This document shows positions 30,101-36,925 of a stretch of 64,000 nt of DNA, piece after piece (position 1 is the stretch's first letter; each line of letters opens with the position of its first letter). Origin of the DNA: Chiridota heheva. Lineage: Eukaryota; Echinodermata; Holothuroidea; Apodida; Chiridotidae. The stretch spans positions 452,001 through 516,000 of the forward strand of contig JAIGNY010004119.1 in the NCBI GenBank assembly GCA_020152595.1. The letters run 5' to 3'. The notes beneath the pieces were generated by a model. That model saw nothing but the letters and a program-made list of their open reading frames with translations. It had not been told where the DNA came from and did not search any database. Made by a program: the position numbers and the translations under genes.

Positions 30101-33100
30101 AATGCTTAACATATGACAAGCTAGACATTGGAAATGATACAAATCCCCTCACCACTAATAATGCATATTCCAGACTGTCCCACATTCCATCCCAACCTGT
30201 CCTAAATATAATCCCACGTCTATACTCCATGCAATCATACCTGAAAACCAGATACTGTATGTCATTCCACCACTTGCATGACCCACATGCCATCACAGCT
30301 GCAATACACATGACACACCACCACATGTCCCACATGCCATTCCACCTAAACTTGCACAATTTTGCCCCGCTGTGAAACCGGTCGGTTTCCAAAACCAAAA
30401 CAGGTTTCAACCAAAAAAAACGTTTTTTCACCCATAATGTAAACAAGCTTTGAACATACTGTAATTGCATTACAGTAACTATAACTGCAGTGTACTGCAC
30501 TGTTATATGATAGCTGCTAACAATGTTTGTATCACAGTATTCTTTCTTTTTAATGTTGAAAATGATAACGGAGGCATTGATAAATAAAATGTATTAATAA
30601 ACTTAAATGTCGTTGCATGTAAATTGATTTTATATACCCCTATTTGCCCCTCAATTGATGCCAATTTTACCCCTTTGTCAGTCTAGGTCCAAAAGGCATT
30701 AAACAGATCCCAATGTCCCAAGGCAGTCATGTAAAAAGGATGTGAAATAGGCCGTATCGACAGGCCATCTATATGCCCTTATTTGCTTACAATTTCTAAT
30801 TCATAGTTATAATTTCAATTTTCTTTCTTAATGATATAAAAAAATTGTCACATAGTTGTAAAACAGATAAATTAAGCCTCTAAATGCATCGTCTTACGGT
30901 GTGATGCTAGCCATCGTATACTTGATCATGCAGTACAATTGTTGCTGATTTGCAATTGCCTACAGAGGAAATCTTACAGTTCAGATCCCACCCACTTGAT
31001 ACTCAATATTTCTTTGAAACATTAACCATGGCCAGGCCATGGCGCCTATTTAAAAACAATAACAGTTTGACCAAAAAATCCTCAGAAATCATGCATACCT
31101 CTGTGATTTTTCAAGTTTAATAATCATTCTTGCTATGCTTTTACTTTAAATAGGCCCCATTTAAGCATTGGTGGTATTTTCTATTATACTTAAGCCACCA
31201 AAGGTTCCCGCTTGTAGCCTTATATGGTATTCACCTTCTCCAATGTGCTATAAAACTGTGTGAAAAGGAGTGTAATGAATAAGGCAGAAAAGAAAATGCC
31301 CGCTAAGGAATAGTATCCCACTCCCAAACAATTTCATATTTTCTTTCAAATGAAAAAAACAACAAATAAAAGTGTATTACCTTCAATCTCTATATGGATA
31401 ATACAATACGTGATTTGAATACATCATGATTGAAAATTAAAGTAAAATTGTTTTATTCCGTACTTAAATCAGACCTTGTTTCAGCAAGGAGCTATGAAAA
31501 CATTTTATTTTTACAACACAGGCCACGCACCCAAGCAAAAGCAATTCTTCAGCACTCTGAAGATAAGATTTACTTCAACATTGATTTGAAACATTTAACA
31601 ATGATAAACAATATTTGCAGTCACTCAGAACCGTATAAAACGGCAAAACACATCTGTATTTGAAGATTGTTTGTACTTTCTACTTGTGAAATGATATGCA
31701 GAGCGGAATGCAGAGATATTATTAATTTATGCATACCAACAGGCTATCACCTAACGGGTGCGCAAAAAAACATACATAAACTCACTCCACTTCAAACCAA
31801 TTAAATCATTTGAGCTTGTACCCACAAGCTACTGTATTAATACGTGGTATGGGTCAATTACGTACAACACATGATTGGAACGGAAAATTCCATTGCTCGC
31901 AGGTTACTACTATGAGTAAACATAATTACAGGAGAACGGAATAAATATTTTAAAACAAAATGCATGAAATTTTTTGTTCTTTTTAAATCCGAACAATTTT
32001 GACCAGGACTGTTGTTCAAAGGTTTATTATACACATGAAAATGAGATGAAAGGAAGGAATACAAAATTTTTAAGAGAATGAATGGTCATTTTCACTTGTG
32101 ACCACATTGTGAAATGTTAATCATACCAGCTTGGTTTGATTCTCAAACCAAGCCCGTGATAGCACGGGGATAATTTATCTTCGTTTTACAGTACATTGTT
32201 ATTCCATAACGACCACGCAATTATTTCACCCTCCTCTAAACCATGCTACAGCTATTTATAGCAATGGTTTTTCCCGGCAAAAGCTAAATTTAAACTTAAA
32301 AAAACTTTCAAAAGTATGAAAACCCATTTATTAATCATGTTACTATGACAACACGTGAATGTAGATCATTCATGCAAAGTTTAATTTATATCCAAGGGCT
32401 GTTAATCAGAGCCCAAACACATTGAATAACGTGATGTAACTTAGCCTTATACAGTACATGCATAGGGTCAGTCAGTACAGCAGGGCGTGGTTGGGTGTAA
32501 ATTCCTAAATGGTCTTCTAATACTTGGCTTGCGATTTGCGATATATTTATCGGGATTCATAATAGATTCCCAAGTATTTTAAAAGATGAAAGGACTGAAG
32601 AGAGAATGGACATGACTTCAAATAAAGGGATAAGGAATGCGGTCACGGAAATATTACCCCAGAAAGAAGACGCAAATACATAGCATCATCAAACCTGTTA
32701 TTATTACAGGTACATTATGACTATTTATTTCCAAACTTTCTCAATCTTATTTACTGAATGAATCTGCACAAACATCACATACTTTTACAAATATATCAAA
32801 ATATACTACAAAAAACATGTTGACACAAAGCATGAACTTTCTTTTCATTGAAATAAAACACATTTTGACCATCTGTTGGTAATTTTTTGTAGTGACTTGG
32901 TTATTTTTGGTATTTCATAAAATATGAATCAGACCAAAACAGCGGTTTCACAAAACCGGTTTTAGTTACAAAACCTGTAGACCGTGCAAGCTTAATTCCA
33001 CCTTGTCCTACATGTTGACCCACCCTGTTCCACACATGCCAACCCACCCTGTTCCACATGCCAACCCACCCTGTTCCACATGCCAACCCACCCTGTTCTG

Positions 33101-36100
33101 CATGCCAACCCATCCTGTCTAACATGCCACCCTATCCTGACCAACATCCCACCACACCCTACCCTACATACAATTCCACCCTGTCCCACATGAAATCCCA
33201 CCCTTATCCTAATTCCTACTGTTACTTTCTCATTATGTCAAGAATGTCATTATCATAACAAAAAACTACCCCCAAAACCCATGCCCAAGACGTCTAATCT
33301 TATTCAATATTCTTTAGAGGCGAGGAACTTTTTTTTTGGTTTTTTCATTCATCACAAGACTAATATTCTCTTACTTTTTGACACCCAAGACATCTTATTA
33401 AATATTCTTTAGAGGCGAGGAATCTTTTATTTAGGTTTTTTCATTCATCTCAAGATGAATTCCTATTCATGTTCAAGAGTGTCATTATCATAACAGATTC
33501 AGCCAAAAACTTCAACCAGAAACAAAAATTTTAAATGGACGCTGATGCTGATGCCAAGGGTAGTAGAATAGCTCTACTATTCTTTGAATAGTCAAGCTAA
33601 AAATGAAAATTGCAGGAATATTCATTTAACATCAGAATGCAAGTGTGCACTGAGGTTCCACGGGCAAAAAATAAAAAGAAGCATCTTGAATAAAGTGGTA
33701 CACCCAATCTTAGATAGAAGAAATAGTGGCAACACCAGTAAAAAACTCATTTCCTAAGTTATTCTTAGCAAAATCATATTAGGCCCGCCCAGACAAGGTC
33801 ATAACTGGAATTGAATGTTTCCCCAACTGGGTTGCACAGGTATCAACTAGGATCAGTTCATCCTAGTTGGGATTTTCCAATATTCCGCTCTGAACAATTC
33901 ACACTTACAACCAGTTGGAAAAATCCCAATTGAAATTTTCTCCAGAGGGAAGATATTCTTAAATAAAAAATACTTTAAAAGTTGGGGAGGACCAATGAAG
34001 TAATATTGGTGTACTAGTACTTACAACTTTGCTGTTCTTTCCGTCAACTATAGCCAAATCTGTCAGCTGCCATGACAGCTTCTTCTTATAATTATCCTTG
34101 TCAACCTTCTTCACTTGGTGAACGCACACTACAATGGGTAAATCTGTAGTCACTGCATGAAGGAAGGAAAGAGACTTGATTTGAACATCACACACAAAAA
34201 AGAACCTTCTTGAGACTCCTTCTGGTAACACAAAATATTTGTTTCTGTAATGTTTAAATAAGTATTCAAATCTTTGCAGATCAGTTTTTGAATTTTGAAA
34301 ATACTAATTTTGGTTTTCGAGTTACAGCTGATCAAAGTCAACGACGACAACGAGTGAACACACAATTACAATGACGGGGTCGTCACCTGCGTATTCGGTT
34401 ATGATACTGACAATGCTATCATGAAACGCTTAATATGACCCGGACGAGAACACAGGTACGACGTACGGAAAGACATAACATCGACAACCAAGTCAATGTC
34501 CACGGCCTTTGATAACCAGTTGTGGTACACTGGCGTTGTCGACCCAACCCAGGCTTGAACCCAGGGCCTCGTGGTCTGTAGACAGGTATGATAACCGCTA
34601 CACCACAGTAGGTAGACAAGCTGATCAAAGTTTGATTGGTTTTTAATTTATGCTAAATTTGTGATGGGGAGGGAAACAAAAAATCCTGATGCAATTCCTT
34701 TTAAGCCACATCTCTGTCTCTGAAAATGATTTAAAAGTTTATTCTTTCTAGAATTTGATTATTATAGTAAAGACCCCGAAACGTTTAGTCAGAATTTGTT
34801 CTACAAAGTATTTACAAAAGCAAATACCATGGTTGCCCTGCAATACATCACAAATTTGCAAGAACATTTACATATTTCTATCCATGTGATTTTAAAATAC
34901 TGTAAGGTCAACTTTTAAAACTAATTTACACAATTTTTTTGTAAATCTTATGGTTTTTAATTAATTTGAAAGCAATTTATCTAATGCTATCTCCACATAT
35001 CAATAAACCTTAAACTTTGTTTACTTTGGACCTGTAAATCACCTTGTTTATACAAGCTGGGGTTATATTCATATGTATACCTACACACAAGACAAACTGA
35101 TTCTTAACTCTTTCTCTCTCTGTCACAATCAACATAATCTTTTCATTCTGCAAAAGTTCAGATGTGATACTAAAATATATTTCCTATTTAAATATTCAAT
35201 ATTTCAAATCTGAAATATGCAATATTTTATATTGAAATATTCATTATTTTATATTAAAATATTAAGTATTTCATATTTGTTGTAGAAAATAGAGAACTTT
35301 TTGAACAGGAACTCATTTAAGTTTTTTTTGTATTTCTATTCCTTATGTACTAGGTGAAAGGCATTAGACCCCTGAAGGTCCAGATCTGGATATGTCACTT
35401 AAAAGTTGACTAGCATCATAGTTGACTAGCATCATAGTTGACTAGCATCATAGTTGACTAGCATCTTAGTTGACTAGCATCATAGTTGACTAGCATCACA
35501 GTTGACTAGCATTATAGTTGACTAGCATCATAGTTGACTAGCATCAGAGTTGACCAGCATCATAGTTAACTAGCATCATAGTTGACTAGCATCATAGCTG
35601 ACTAGCATCATAGCTGACTAGCATCATAGCTGACTAGCATCATAGTTGACTAGCATCATAGTTGACTAGCATCATAGTTGACTAGCATCATAGTTGACTA
35701 GCATCATAGTTGACTAGCATCATAGTTGACTAGCATCATAGTTGACTAGCATCATAGTTGACTAGCATCATAGTTGACTAGCATCATAGTTGACTAGCAT
35801 CATAGTTGACTAGCATCATAGTTGACTAGCATCATAGTTGACTAGCATCATAATGATAATAACTTAGGAGACGAAACGCTTGCTTACACCAATGCTTGTC
35901 CAGTCTGTTTTTATAAATATTTAAGCTGCCACCATCCATAACAACACGTAGTAGAGAATTCCAAAGCTAACAAACTTGATAGGAAAATAAGTTGAGATCA
36001 ATACTGGTAGTTTGTTTGTTTGTTTGATGAGGGCTTAACGGCACCACGACAATGAGGGTCAAATTGTGCCTGATAGGTCAGATCATTCTAGAGGTAGGAA

Positions 36101-36893
36101 GGAAAGGAAACAGGGGGAGAATGAGTGAAATTCAAGAACAAAAGGTCAGAAAGCTGTGATCGAGAGAGGAGGCGCATGGGTGAAACAAAAACAAAGTAGA
36201 GAAGGGGTGGAAGAGGAGAATTAAATATGGTTGTAGAGGGTAGCATGATGAAGGAAGGAGATAATTTTATCCGGAGGCTTTTTCTGGAAGAACTTAGCAA
36301 TTGAGTTGTGGGGAGCGAGGGAAGCTCTAGGAAGGTTGTACAGGGGACAAGCAAGGAGAACGTGATGGATTGTGAGGGTGCAATGGCAATTGTTGCAGAG
36401 GGATTGGGGGGAGCCAATAAGAAGGTGGGAGTGAGTGAGGTGGGTGTGACCAATTCTAAGACGGGTAATATGAACGTTGTCGATACGAGAGGGGTTGTTG
36501 ATGGTGGATTTGATTGGAATTAAGGGCTGGATGACGTGGAGTTTGTTATCAATTTGGGAGTTCCATGAGGTTTGCCAGATGGGGTTAAAGAATCATTTTG
36601 GATTTGGAAACTCTTGTTGAGAACAAAAAGTTTTGTAACTCTTGGATCATAAATAGCTGATAGGATTTTGCAAAACCTCAATTACATCAACCCTCAATCT
36701 TCTTCATGTCAGGGTTGGAAGATGTACATTAATCTGAAGCTGTCTCACCTGAGGCACACAAGAAACTGCTCTTCTTTTTCTTTCCAGCCTTAGTCACATG
36801 GACGACGTCAATCAACCGCTCATCCTGTGGCAGGAAAATATCCCTCTGTAGGGTGTGACGTATAGCAGCCATTGTTTGCTATCGTAGTCAGTC
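118..36893 (-). CDS. EXOC1: Exocyst complex component 1 (Sec3), 14 coding exons, 3' end outside window
   Basis: EXOC1/Sec3 is a subunit of the octameric exocyst, which tethers secretory vesicles at the plasma membrane; its N-terminal PH-like domain binds PI(4,5)P2 and Rho-type GTPases (family knowledge). The spliced exons read as 573 complete codons that follow vertebrate EXOC1 from the start codon through the coiled-coil region into the C-terminal helical domain. Landmarks: residues 1-140 are the PH-like domain with basic patches at 28-34 (KAGKKKK) and 56-66; about 140-325 are coiled coil; 325-410 contain the block [14 protein letters not shown]; 433-489 are a Gly/Ser/Lys-rich linker; 490 onward begins the Sec3_C region. 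Every exon has an AG acceptor and GT donor and all phases are compatible. The vertebrate protein is about 890 residues, so about a third lies left of the window. More than 95% of the span is intron. Confidence 0.95.
452..690. repeat. ~50-bp minisatellite, about 5 copies
   Basis: Degenerate tandem units containing the phrase CGCATTGTTGCTTACAGCTT followed by a GTTATACAT segment. It lies in the EXOC1 intron between exons 13 and 14. The reading frame across it is an artefact of the repeat. Confidence 0.85.
691..1708. other. Intron sequence, nothing recognised
   Basis: AT-rich unique-looking intron of EXOC1. No coding similarity, inverted repeats or tandem structure seen. Confidence 0.5.
1709..1797. 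repeat. ~24-bp minisatellite, 3-4 copies
   Basis: Units of CCATCCTTCCCACACCCCTA type. The interval 1798..2635 that follows is AT-rich intron with nothing recognised. Confidence 0.8.
2636..3398. repeat. Degenerate 20-24-bp CCCACATGGCAT minisatellite
   Basis: About 30 diverged units built on CCCACATGGCATTCCACCAT and CCCACATGGCATCCC. Apparent ORFs on both strands (His/Met/Cys-rich) come from the repeat. A few more units lie at 3535..3625, and related sequence occurs at 30175..30350 and 33000..33205. Confidence 0.9.
3780..4085. repeat. Highly degenerate ~40-bp AT-rich repeat
   Basis: Recurring phrases such as CTGAGGAAATCTC, GAAGAAACTTTAACATTT and AAGAAAACT suggest an old tandem array. 4086..4505 holds AT-rich intron with nothing else recognised. 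Confidence 0.45.
4506..5171. repeat. 20-bp minisatellite, about 33 copies
   Basis: Unit GAGAAAATTAATCTTAGAAA, highly homogeneous with occasional 18- and 19-bp variants, ending about 320 nt from the microexon donor. Confidence 0.95.
5172..5370. repeat. Dispersed repeat shared with 29430..29520
   Basis: Contains GACATCACAATGTA and CTGTGAGGTCACTTTT, also found at about 29445..29475. Probably part of a degraded DNA transposon related to the TTAA element at 13746..14123. 5371..5490 is AT-rich intron. Confidence 0.5.
5491..5517 (-). CDS. EXOC1: EXOC1 27-nt microexon (exon 13)
   Basis: A 27-nt exon between TTTGCAG and GTAAGT. Read in the phase inherited from exon 12 it gives (E)KAPANLNL(K), residues 538-547, and hands over to exon 14 in the right phase. 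Inclusion and skipping both keep the frame, as with frame-preserving cassette microexons. Homology over nine residues is too short to be decisive; support comes from perfect splice sites and phase. An alternatively spliced exon is therefore possible. Confidence 0.75.
5782..6108. repeat. ~220-bp tandem duplication with poly-G tract
   Basis: A segment from GTAAATACATCTTTAT to GTGTTCTTAGAGCAAT occurs twice, starting near 5782 and 6001. Each copy carries a G-rich run (11-12 consecutive Gs at about 5869). 6109..7110 is AT-rich intron with short diverged repeats of CAATTGACA type near 7000..7100. Confidence 0.75.
7120..7370 (+). mobile_element. LINE 3' fragment, C-terminus of reverse transcriptase ORF
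   Basis: Encodes [27 protein letters not shown] and [11 protein letters not shown], the typical C-terminal tail of CR1/L2/Rex-type non-LTR retrotransposon ORF2 proteins. The RT domain is missing, so it is 5'-truncated. It is in the opposite orientation to EXOC1. The following AT-rich sequence to 8124 may include its 3' UTR; I see nothing else there. Confidence 0.7.
8125..8171 (-). CDS. EXOC1: EXOC1 coding exon 12 (short)
   Basis: A 47-nt exon encoding residues 523-537 ([15 protein letters not shown]) plus two bases. DVDGGFISR aligns with vertebrate DLDGGTLSR. Acceptor TTTTTTGCAG, donor GA/GTGAGT, leaves in phase 2. Found by splice sites and homology. Confidence 0.9.
8172..9054. other. Intron sequence, nothing recognised
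   Basis: EXOC1 intron between exons 11 and 12. AT-rich; a 71-codon ORF at 8725..8940 has no recognisable features. Confidence 0.5.
9055..10165 (-). mobile_element. RNase-H LINE, internal fragment
   Basis: Clearly homologous to 40520..41430 of the larger copy, same orientation. It covers the region between RT and RNase H ([46 protein letters not shown]). The [17 protein letters not shown] block appears twice, near 9815..9880 and 10095..10160, so the copy is rearranged. Several frameshifts; pseudogene. 10166..10589 is plain intron. Confidence 0.85.
10590..10830. repeat. Solitary unit of the ~305-bp CCCCGCCCAC repeat
   Basis: Contains AAGCTCCGCCTAC, GGGCACATCTACAGACCATG, GATACCATGTGAACAAGC and GCCCCGCCCACTATGCATAT in the same order as in the array at 13440..15320. 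Confidence 0.8.
10835..10951. repeat. ~70-bp direct duplication
   Basis: GGAGTTGCTGATCTCATCAC plus CAGCATAGTGGG occurs twice about 71 bp apart. 10952..11523 and 11623..12058 are AT-rich intron; the only feature is an A/T-rich palindromic patch of ATTGATCAAT type near 11445..11510. Confidence 0.7.
11524..11622 (-). CDS. EXOC1: EXOC1 coding exon 11
   Basis: Residues 490-522, 33 codons, phase 0 on both sides. Begins [19 protein letters not shown], matching the vertebrate LSELEPLCLAEQDF block. Acceptor TTTTAG, donor GGA/GTAAGT. Confidence 0.95.
12059..12412. repeat. 26-bp palindromic minisatellite bounded by 12-bp inverted repeats
   Basis: About 12 copies of a 26-bp unit, each containing the perfect palindrome GGATCATGATCC plus TACCTTCGCCTATA. 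The array is bounded by AATGGATCTGAT at 12059..12070 and its exact reverse complement at 12401..12412, so it is probably the inside of a small inverted-repeat transposon. It ends 95 nt from the exon 10 donor. Confidence 0.85.
12508..12744 (-). CDS. EXOC1: EXOC1 coding exon 10
   Basis: Residues 411-489, 79 codons, phase 0 on both sides. Begins [19 protein letters not shown], then a low-complexity Lys/Gly/Ser/Asp linker (about 433-485), then KKFDM. In vertebrates the same position holds a Ser/Gly-rich disordered linker. Acceptor is GATAG with a weak pyrimidine tract; donor ATG/GTAAGA. Confidence 0.92.
12886..13042 (-). mobile_element. RNase-H LINE, 3'-end fragment
   Basis: Starts with (TTTG)n and GATGAGGGCTTAACGGCACC on the plus strand, i.e. 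a (CAAA)n tail on the minus strand, and matches 36009..36160 and 39410..39560. 5'-truncated after about 155 bp. 13043..13439 is intron with nothing recognised. Confidence 0.8.
13440..15320. repeat. ~305-bp tandem array (CCCCGCCCAC / ATGCATAT type)
   Basis: Five or so units, each of two half-units carrying AAGCCCCGCCCACTATGCAT or AAGCCCCGCCTACTCATTAA; spacings of the first motif are about 302 and 309 bp. Interrupted by a TTAA element at 13746..14123. A solitary unit is at 10590..10830 and a short fragment at 33763..33800. After the array, 15320..15370 is CA-rich simple sequence. Confidence 0.85.
13746..14123. mobile_element. 378-bp TTAA-flanked MITE (Kolobok/piggyBac-like)
   Basis: Ends AGGATTAGTTCAGTGGT and, on the other strand, AGGATTCGTTCAGTGGT (16 of 17 match), flanked by TTAA at 13742..13745 and 14124..14127. 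The flanks join across one TTAA into the array sequence ...CACATTAAGCCCC..., which is the expected uninterrupted unit. No transposase. Related ends lie at 22637 and 29203. Confidence 0.85.
15800..16165 (+). repeat. Dispersed repeat, copy 1
   Basis: Homologous to 17945..18170: shared phrases ATGTCCCAAATT, AATCAAAATCCA, TTCTTGAGATAT and the end with CAGACAAACGCAGGCAAAAA. A nonautonomous element of unknown class; no ORF. 15370..15800 is intron with nothing recognised. Confidence 0.65.
16232..16381 (-). CDS. EXOC1: EXOC1 coding exon 9
   Basis: Residues 361-410, 50 codons, phase 0 on both sides. Encodes [16 protein letters not shown], one of the most conserved EXOC1 segments. Acceptor TTTTAG, donor GAG/GTAATT. 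Confidence 0.95.
16382..17147. other. Intron sequence, nothing recognised
   Basis: EXOC1 intron between exons 8 and 9. A short (CT)n run at 16431..16445 is the only simple repeat. Confidence 0.5.
17148..17257 (-). CDS. EXOC1: EXOC1 coding exon 8
   Basis: Residues 324-360, 110 nt. Encodes [17 protein letters not shown], equivalent to the vertebrate LFARRLASHLNNVFVQQ block. Preceded by a long pyrimidine tract ending TTTTTTAG; donor CAG/GTAAAG. The intron upstream (17258..23331) contains the 65-bp satellite. Confidence 0.95.
17945..18170 (+). repeat. Dispersed repeat, copy 2
   Basis: Homologous to 15800..16165, ending with duplicated CAAACAGAGG...AAAACATAAC phrases. 17258..17944 is intron without other recognisable content. 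Confidence 0.65.
18321..22534. repeat. 65-bp satellite array, about 59 units
   Basis: Unit of exactly 65 bp in most copies: GATATGCTGTTGCATTCAGG, AGATATTGATCATTTGCATT, CTGAACACTTAAGAGAAACT, ACTTT. Each unit has TGATCA and the octamer ATTTGCAT. Interrupted by a TTAA-type insertion at 18937..19274. The right two thirds are very homogeneous and contain higher-order duplications. Wholly inside the intron between EXOC1 exons 7 and 8. Confidence 0.97.
18937..19274. mobile_element. 338-bp composite TTAA element (piggyBac-like MITE pair)
   Basis: Outer TTAA at 18933..18936 and 19275..19278. Two ~98-bp units (18937..19033 and 19176..19274), each starting CCCTTACTCTACCAGCAC and ending with an imperfect inverse, GTGGTAAATGGG or GTGGTAAGTAAGGG, and each bounded by TTAA. 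Both contain the palindrome GGCGATAGTATCGCC. A GC-richer 134-bp spacer separates them. CCC-start ends and TTAA sites are piggyBac-like (inference). Confidence 0.75.
22637..22920. mobile_element. TTAA-type MITE remnant carrying an RNase-H LINE fragment
   Basis: Left end TTAAAGGATTAGTTCAGTGG plus TCAAGCAAGTTCATCTTATG matches an end of the element at 13746..14123; AACTTAAATATCTCCTTAAC near 22880..22905 matches its interior. Between them, about 22740..22880, GGAGATAATTTTATTCGGAA and following match the 3' region of the RNase-H LINE (36255..36330). Confidence 0.6.
22948..23304. repeat. 28-bp CCAAT-containing minisatellite, about 12 copies
   Basis: Unit AAGCTTAACCAATGAACTCG plus TTCGTCGC, with several shortened units. 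It ends about 27 nt from the exon 7 splice donor at 23331. Confidence 0.92.
23332..23566 (-). CDS. EXOC1: EXOC1 coding exon 7
   Basis: Residues 246-323 plus one base, 235 nt. Contains [19 protein letters not shown] and [13 protein letters not shown], matching the vertebrate KLLSEIEFLV and KALQEGDL blocks. Acceptor GAACAG, donor CAG/GTATGA, leaves in phase 1. The donor lies only about 27 nt from the 28-bp minisatellite ending near 23304. Confidence 0.95.
23783..24190 (-). mobile_element. CR1/L2-like LINE C-terminal fragment
   Basis: One open frame encodes [48 protein letters not shown], then [20 protein letters not shown] and SFLQRV: the standard C-terminal tail of CR1/L2-group ORF2. The RT domain is absent. 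The preceding bases 23600..23782 and following 24191..24370 are intron with nothing else. Confidence 0.85.
24372..25095. repeat. 27/37-bp minisatellite (GATGAGATGTATTACATGG)
   Basis: Units GATGAGATGTATTACATGG plus CCTTTCAT, alternating between a 27-bp form and a 37-bp form with an extra GTATTACATG. About 20 units. Confidence 0.93.
25327..26141. mobile_element. 815-bp nonautonomous hAT-type element
   Basis: Perfect 14-bp terminal inverted repeats CAGGGTTCTAGCTA at both ends, flanked by the perfect 8-bp target duplication GCTACGGC at 25319..25326 and 26142..26149. An 8-bp duplication with CAGGG-type ends is the hAT pattern. No transposase frame inside; the subterminal parts are GC-rich (CCCGCCCAGCAC). 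Confidence 0.92.
26237..26362 (-). CDS. EXOC1: EXOC1 coding exon 6
   Basis: Residues 204-245, 42 codons, phase 0 on both sides. Begins [17 protein letters not shown] with heptad-like leucine spacing, part of the coiled coil that packs in the exocyst core (family knowledge). Acceptor TTGCAG, donor GTGAGA. An octamer-rich minisatellite begins about 40 nt upstream of its acceptor. Confidence 0.95.
26395..26665. repeat. ~17-bp octamer-rich minisatellite
   Basis: Degenerate units GAGTACAATATGCAAAT. Many carry the exact octamer ATGCAAAT. It starts about 35 nt upstream of the exon 6 acceptor, within the intron between exons 5 and 6. 26666..27034 is intron with nothing else. Confidence 0.85.
27035..27225 (-). 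CDS. EXOC1: EXOC1 coding exon 5
   Basis: Residues 140-203. Starts in an acidic, variable linker and continues into [18 protein letters not shown] and [18 protein letters not shown], the start of the long coiled-coil segment and a very strong match to vertebrate EXOC1. Enters in phase 1, leaves in phase 0. Acceptor CTTGCAG, donor GTAAGT. Confidence 0.95.
27543..27612 (-). CDS. EXOC1: EXOC1 coding exon 4
   Basis: A 70-nt exon encoding residues 117-139 ([14 protein letters not shown] and following) plus one base; it corresponds to the vertebrate NQRYLRKK block. Acceptor CTTCAG, donor AAG/GTATGT, leaves in phase 1. Too short for an ORF scan; found by splice sites and homology. Confidence 0.92.
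27613..28300. other. Intron sequence, nothing recognised
   Basis: Intron between EXOC1 exons 3 and 4. AT-rich; contains three ATTCATGAATAT-like segments at about 28135..28180 but no clear element. Confidence 0.45.
28301..28396 (-). CDS. EXOC1: EXOC1 coding exon 3
   Basis: Residues 85-116, exactly 32 codons, phase 0 on both sides. Encodes [15 protein letters not shown] and ends IACLWK, closely matching the end of the vertebrate Sec3 PH-like domain. Acceptor TTTTAG, donor GTATGT. Confidence 0.95.
28732..29175. repeat. Satellite of alternating palindromes, 4-5 units
   Basis: Two near-palindromes alternate. One is about 44 bp, GCCATTC...GGTCTGTCCCGTACGACACAGAC...GAATGGC centred on CGTACG. The other is CCTAGCAGA.CCTAGGGG, ACAT, CCCTAGGGGTCTGCTAGG. 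Most of the 440 bp is therefore self-complementary. Confidence 0.9.
29203..30170. other. Intron with TTAA-MITE-related start, otherwise unassigned
   Basis: 29203..29240 resembles the TTAA element end (TTAAAGGGTAAATTCAGTGG). 29430..29520 shares the GTGAGGTCACTTTT segment with 5290..5345. The rest is AT-rich with no coding signal. Confidence 0.5.
30175..30350. repeat. Degenerate CCCACATGCCATTCCACC repeat
   Basis: A few diverged units (CCCACATTCCATCCCA, CCCACATGCCATTCCACC) related to the minisatellite at 2636..3398. 30351..32999 is intron with no recognisable gene or element; TTGGTTTGA/TCAAACCAA at about 32132..32150 is a small inverted repeat. Confidence 0.6.
33000..33205. repeat. ~21-bp CCAACCCACCCTGTTCCACATG minisatellite
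   Basis: About 9 units of CCCACCCTGTTCCACATGCC type. Reading frames across it on both strands are repeat artefacts. 33206..34024 is intron; it holds a short direct duplication of ATTCTTTAGAGGCGAGGAA at about 33309 and 33403. Confidence 0.85.
34025..34152 (-). CDS. EXOC1: EXOC1 coding exon 2
   Basis: Residues 42-84: second half of the PH-like PI(4,5)P2-binding domain, including the block [14 protein letters not shown] that aligns with vertebrate EXOC1, and a lysine-rich stretch at 56-66. Acceptor CATGCAG after a pyrimidine tract, donor GTAAGT; enters in phase 1, leaves in phase 0. Length 128 nt. Confidence 0.93.
34339..34618 (-). mobile_element. tRNA-derived SINE, ~280 bp
   Basis: The right end on the minus strand reads GTGGTGTAGCGGTTATCATA, then an anticodon-arm-like stretch, then GGGTTCAAGCC, i.e. 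pol III box A-like and box B of a Val-type tRNA. The 3' end on that strand is a GTTGTCGTCGTTG tail. A perfect 13-bp target duplication AGCTGATCAAAGT flanks it at 34326..34338 and 34619..34631. Confidence 0.88.
34632..35404. other. Intron, AT-rich
   Basis: 34632..34665 continues a dispersed repeat that also occurs at 54990..55030. 35180..35280 is rich in AATATTTCAATATTTTATAT-type phrases. No gene seen. Confidence 0.5.
35408..35853. repeat. 16-bp minisatellite, about 28 copies
   Basis: Unit GTTGACTAGCATCATA with very few substitutions. Inside the intron between EXOC1 exons 1 and 2. Confidence 0.96.
36009..36581 (-). mobile_element. RNase-H LINE, 3' fragment (~570 bp)
   Basis: Begins with (TTTG)n and GATGAGGGCTTAACGGCACC on the plus strand and matches 39628..40190, covering the 3' UTR and end of the RNase H ORF. 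5'-truncated. It ends about 170 bp from the first coding exon of EXOC1. Confidence 0.88.
36749..36893 (-). CDS. EXOC1: EXOC1 first coding exon (5' UTR 36873..36893, CDS 36749..36872)
   Basis: Encodes residues 1-41 plus the first base of codon 42, starting [13 protein letters not shown], which matches the conserved Sec3 N-terminus. The ATG at 36872 sits in the good context AACAATGG, and in-frame TAG and TGA codons occur 9 and 18 bases upstream within the same exon, so this start is secure. The acceptor TTTCAG ends at 36894, which means a noncoding exon lies farther right. Donor is CAG/GTGAGA, phase 1. The KAGKKKK run is part of the lipid-binding basic surface (family inference). Confidence 0.95.
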
Positions 36894-36925
36894 CTGAAAC
36901 AAAGGAATAACATGGATAAACAAAG

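Noticed and set aside
34540-34618. Functional tRNA gene
   Set aside because: Box A and B are present but the acceptor stem does not pair and the sequence continues into a SINE body with target duplication.
34419-34628. 69-codon minus-strand ORF
   Set aside because: Lies wholly in the tRNA-derived SINE.
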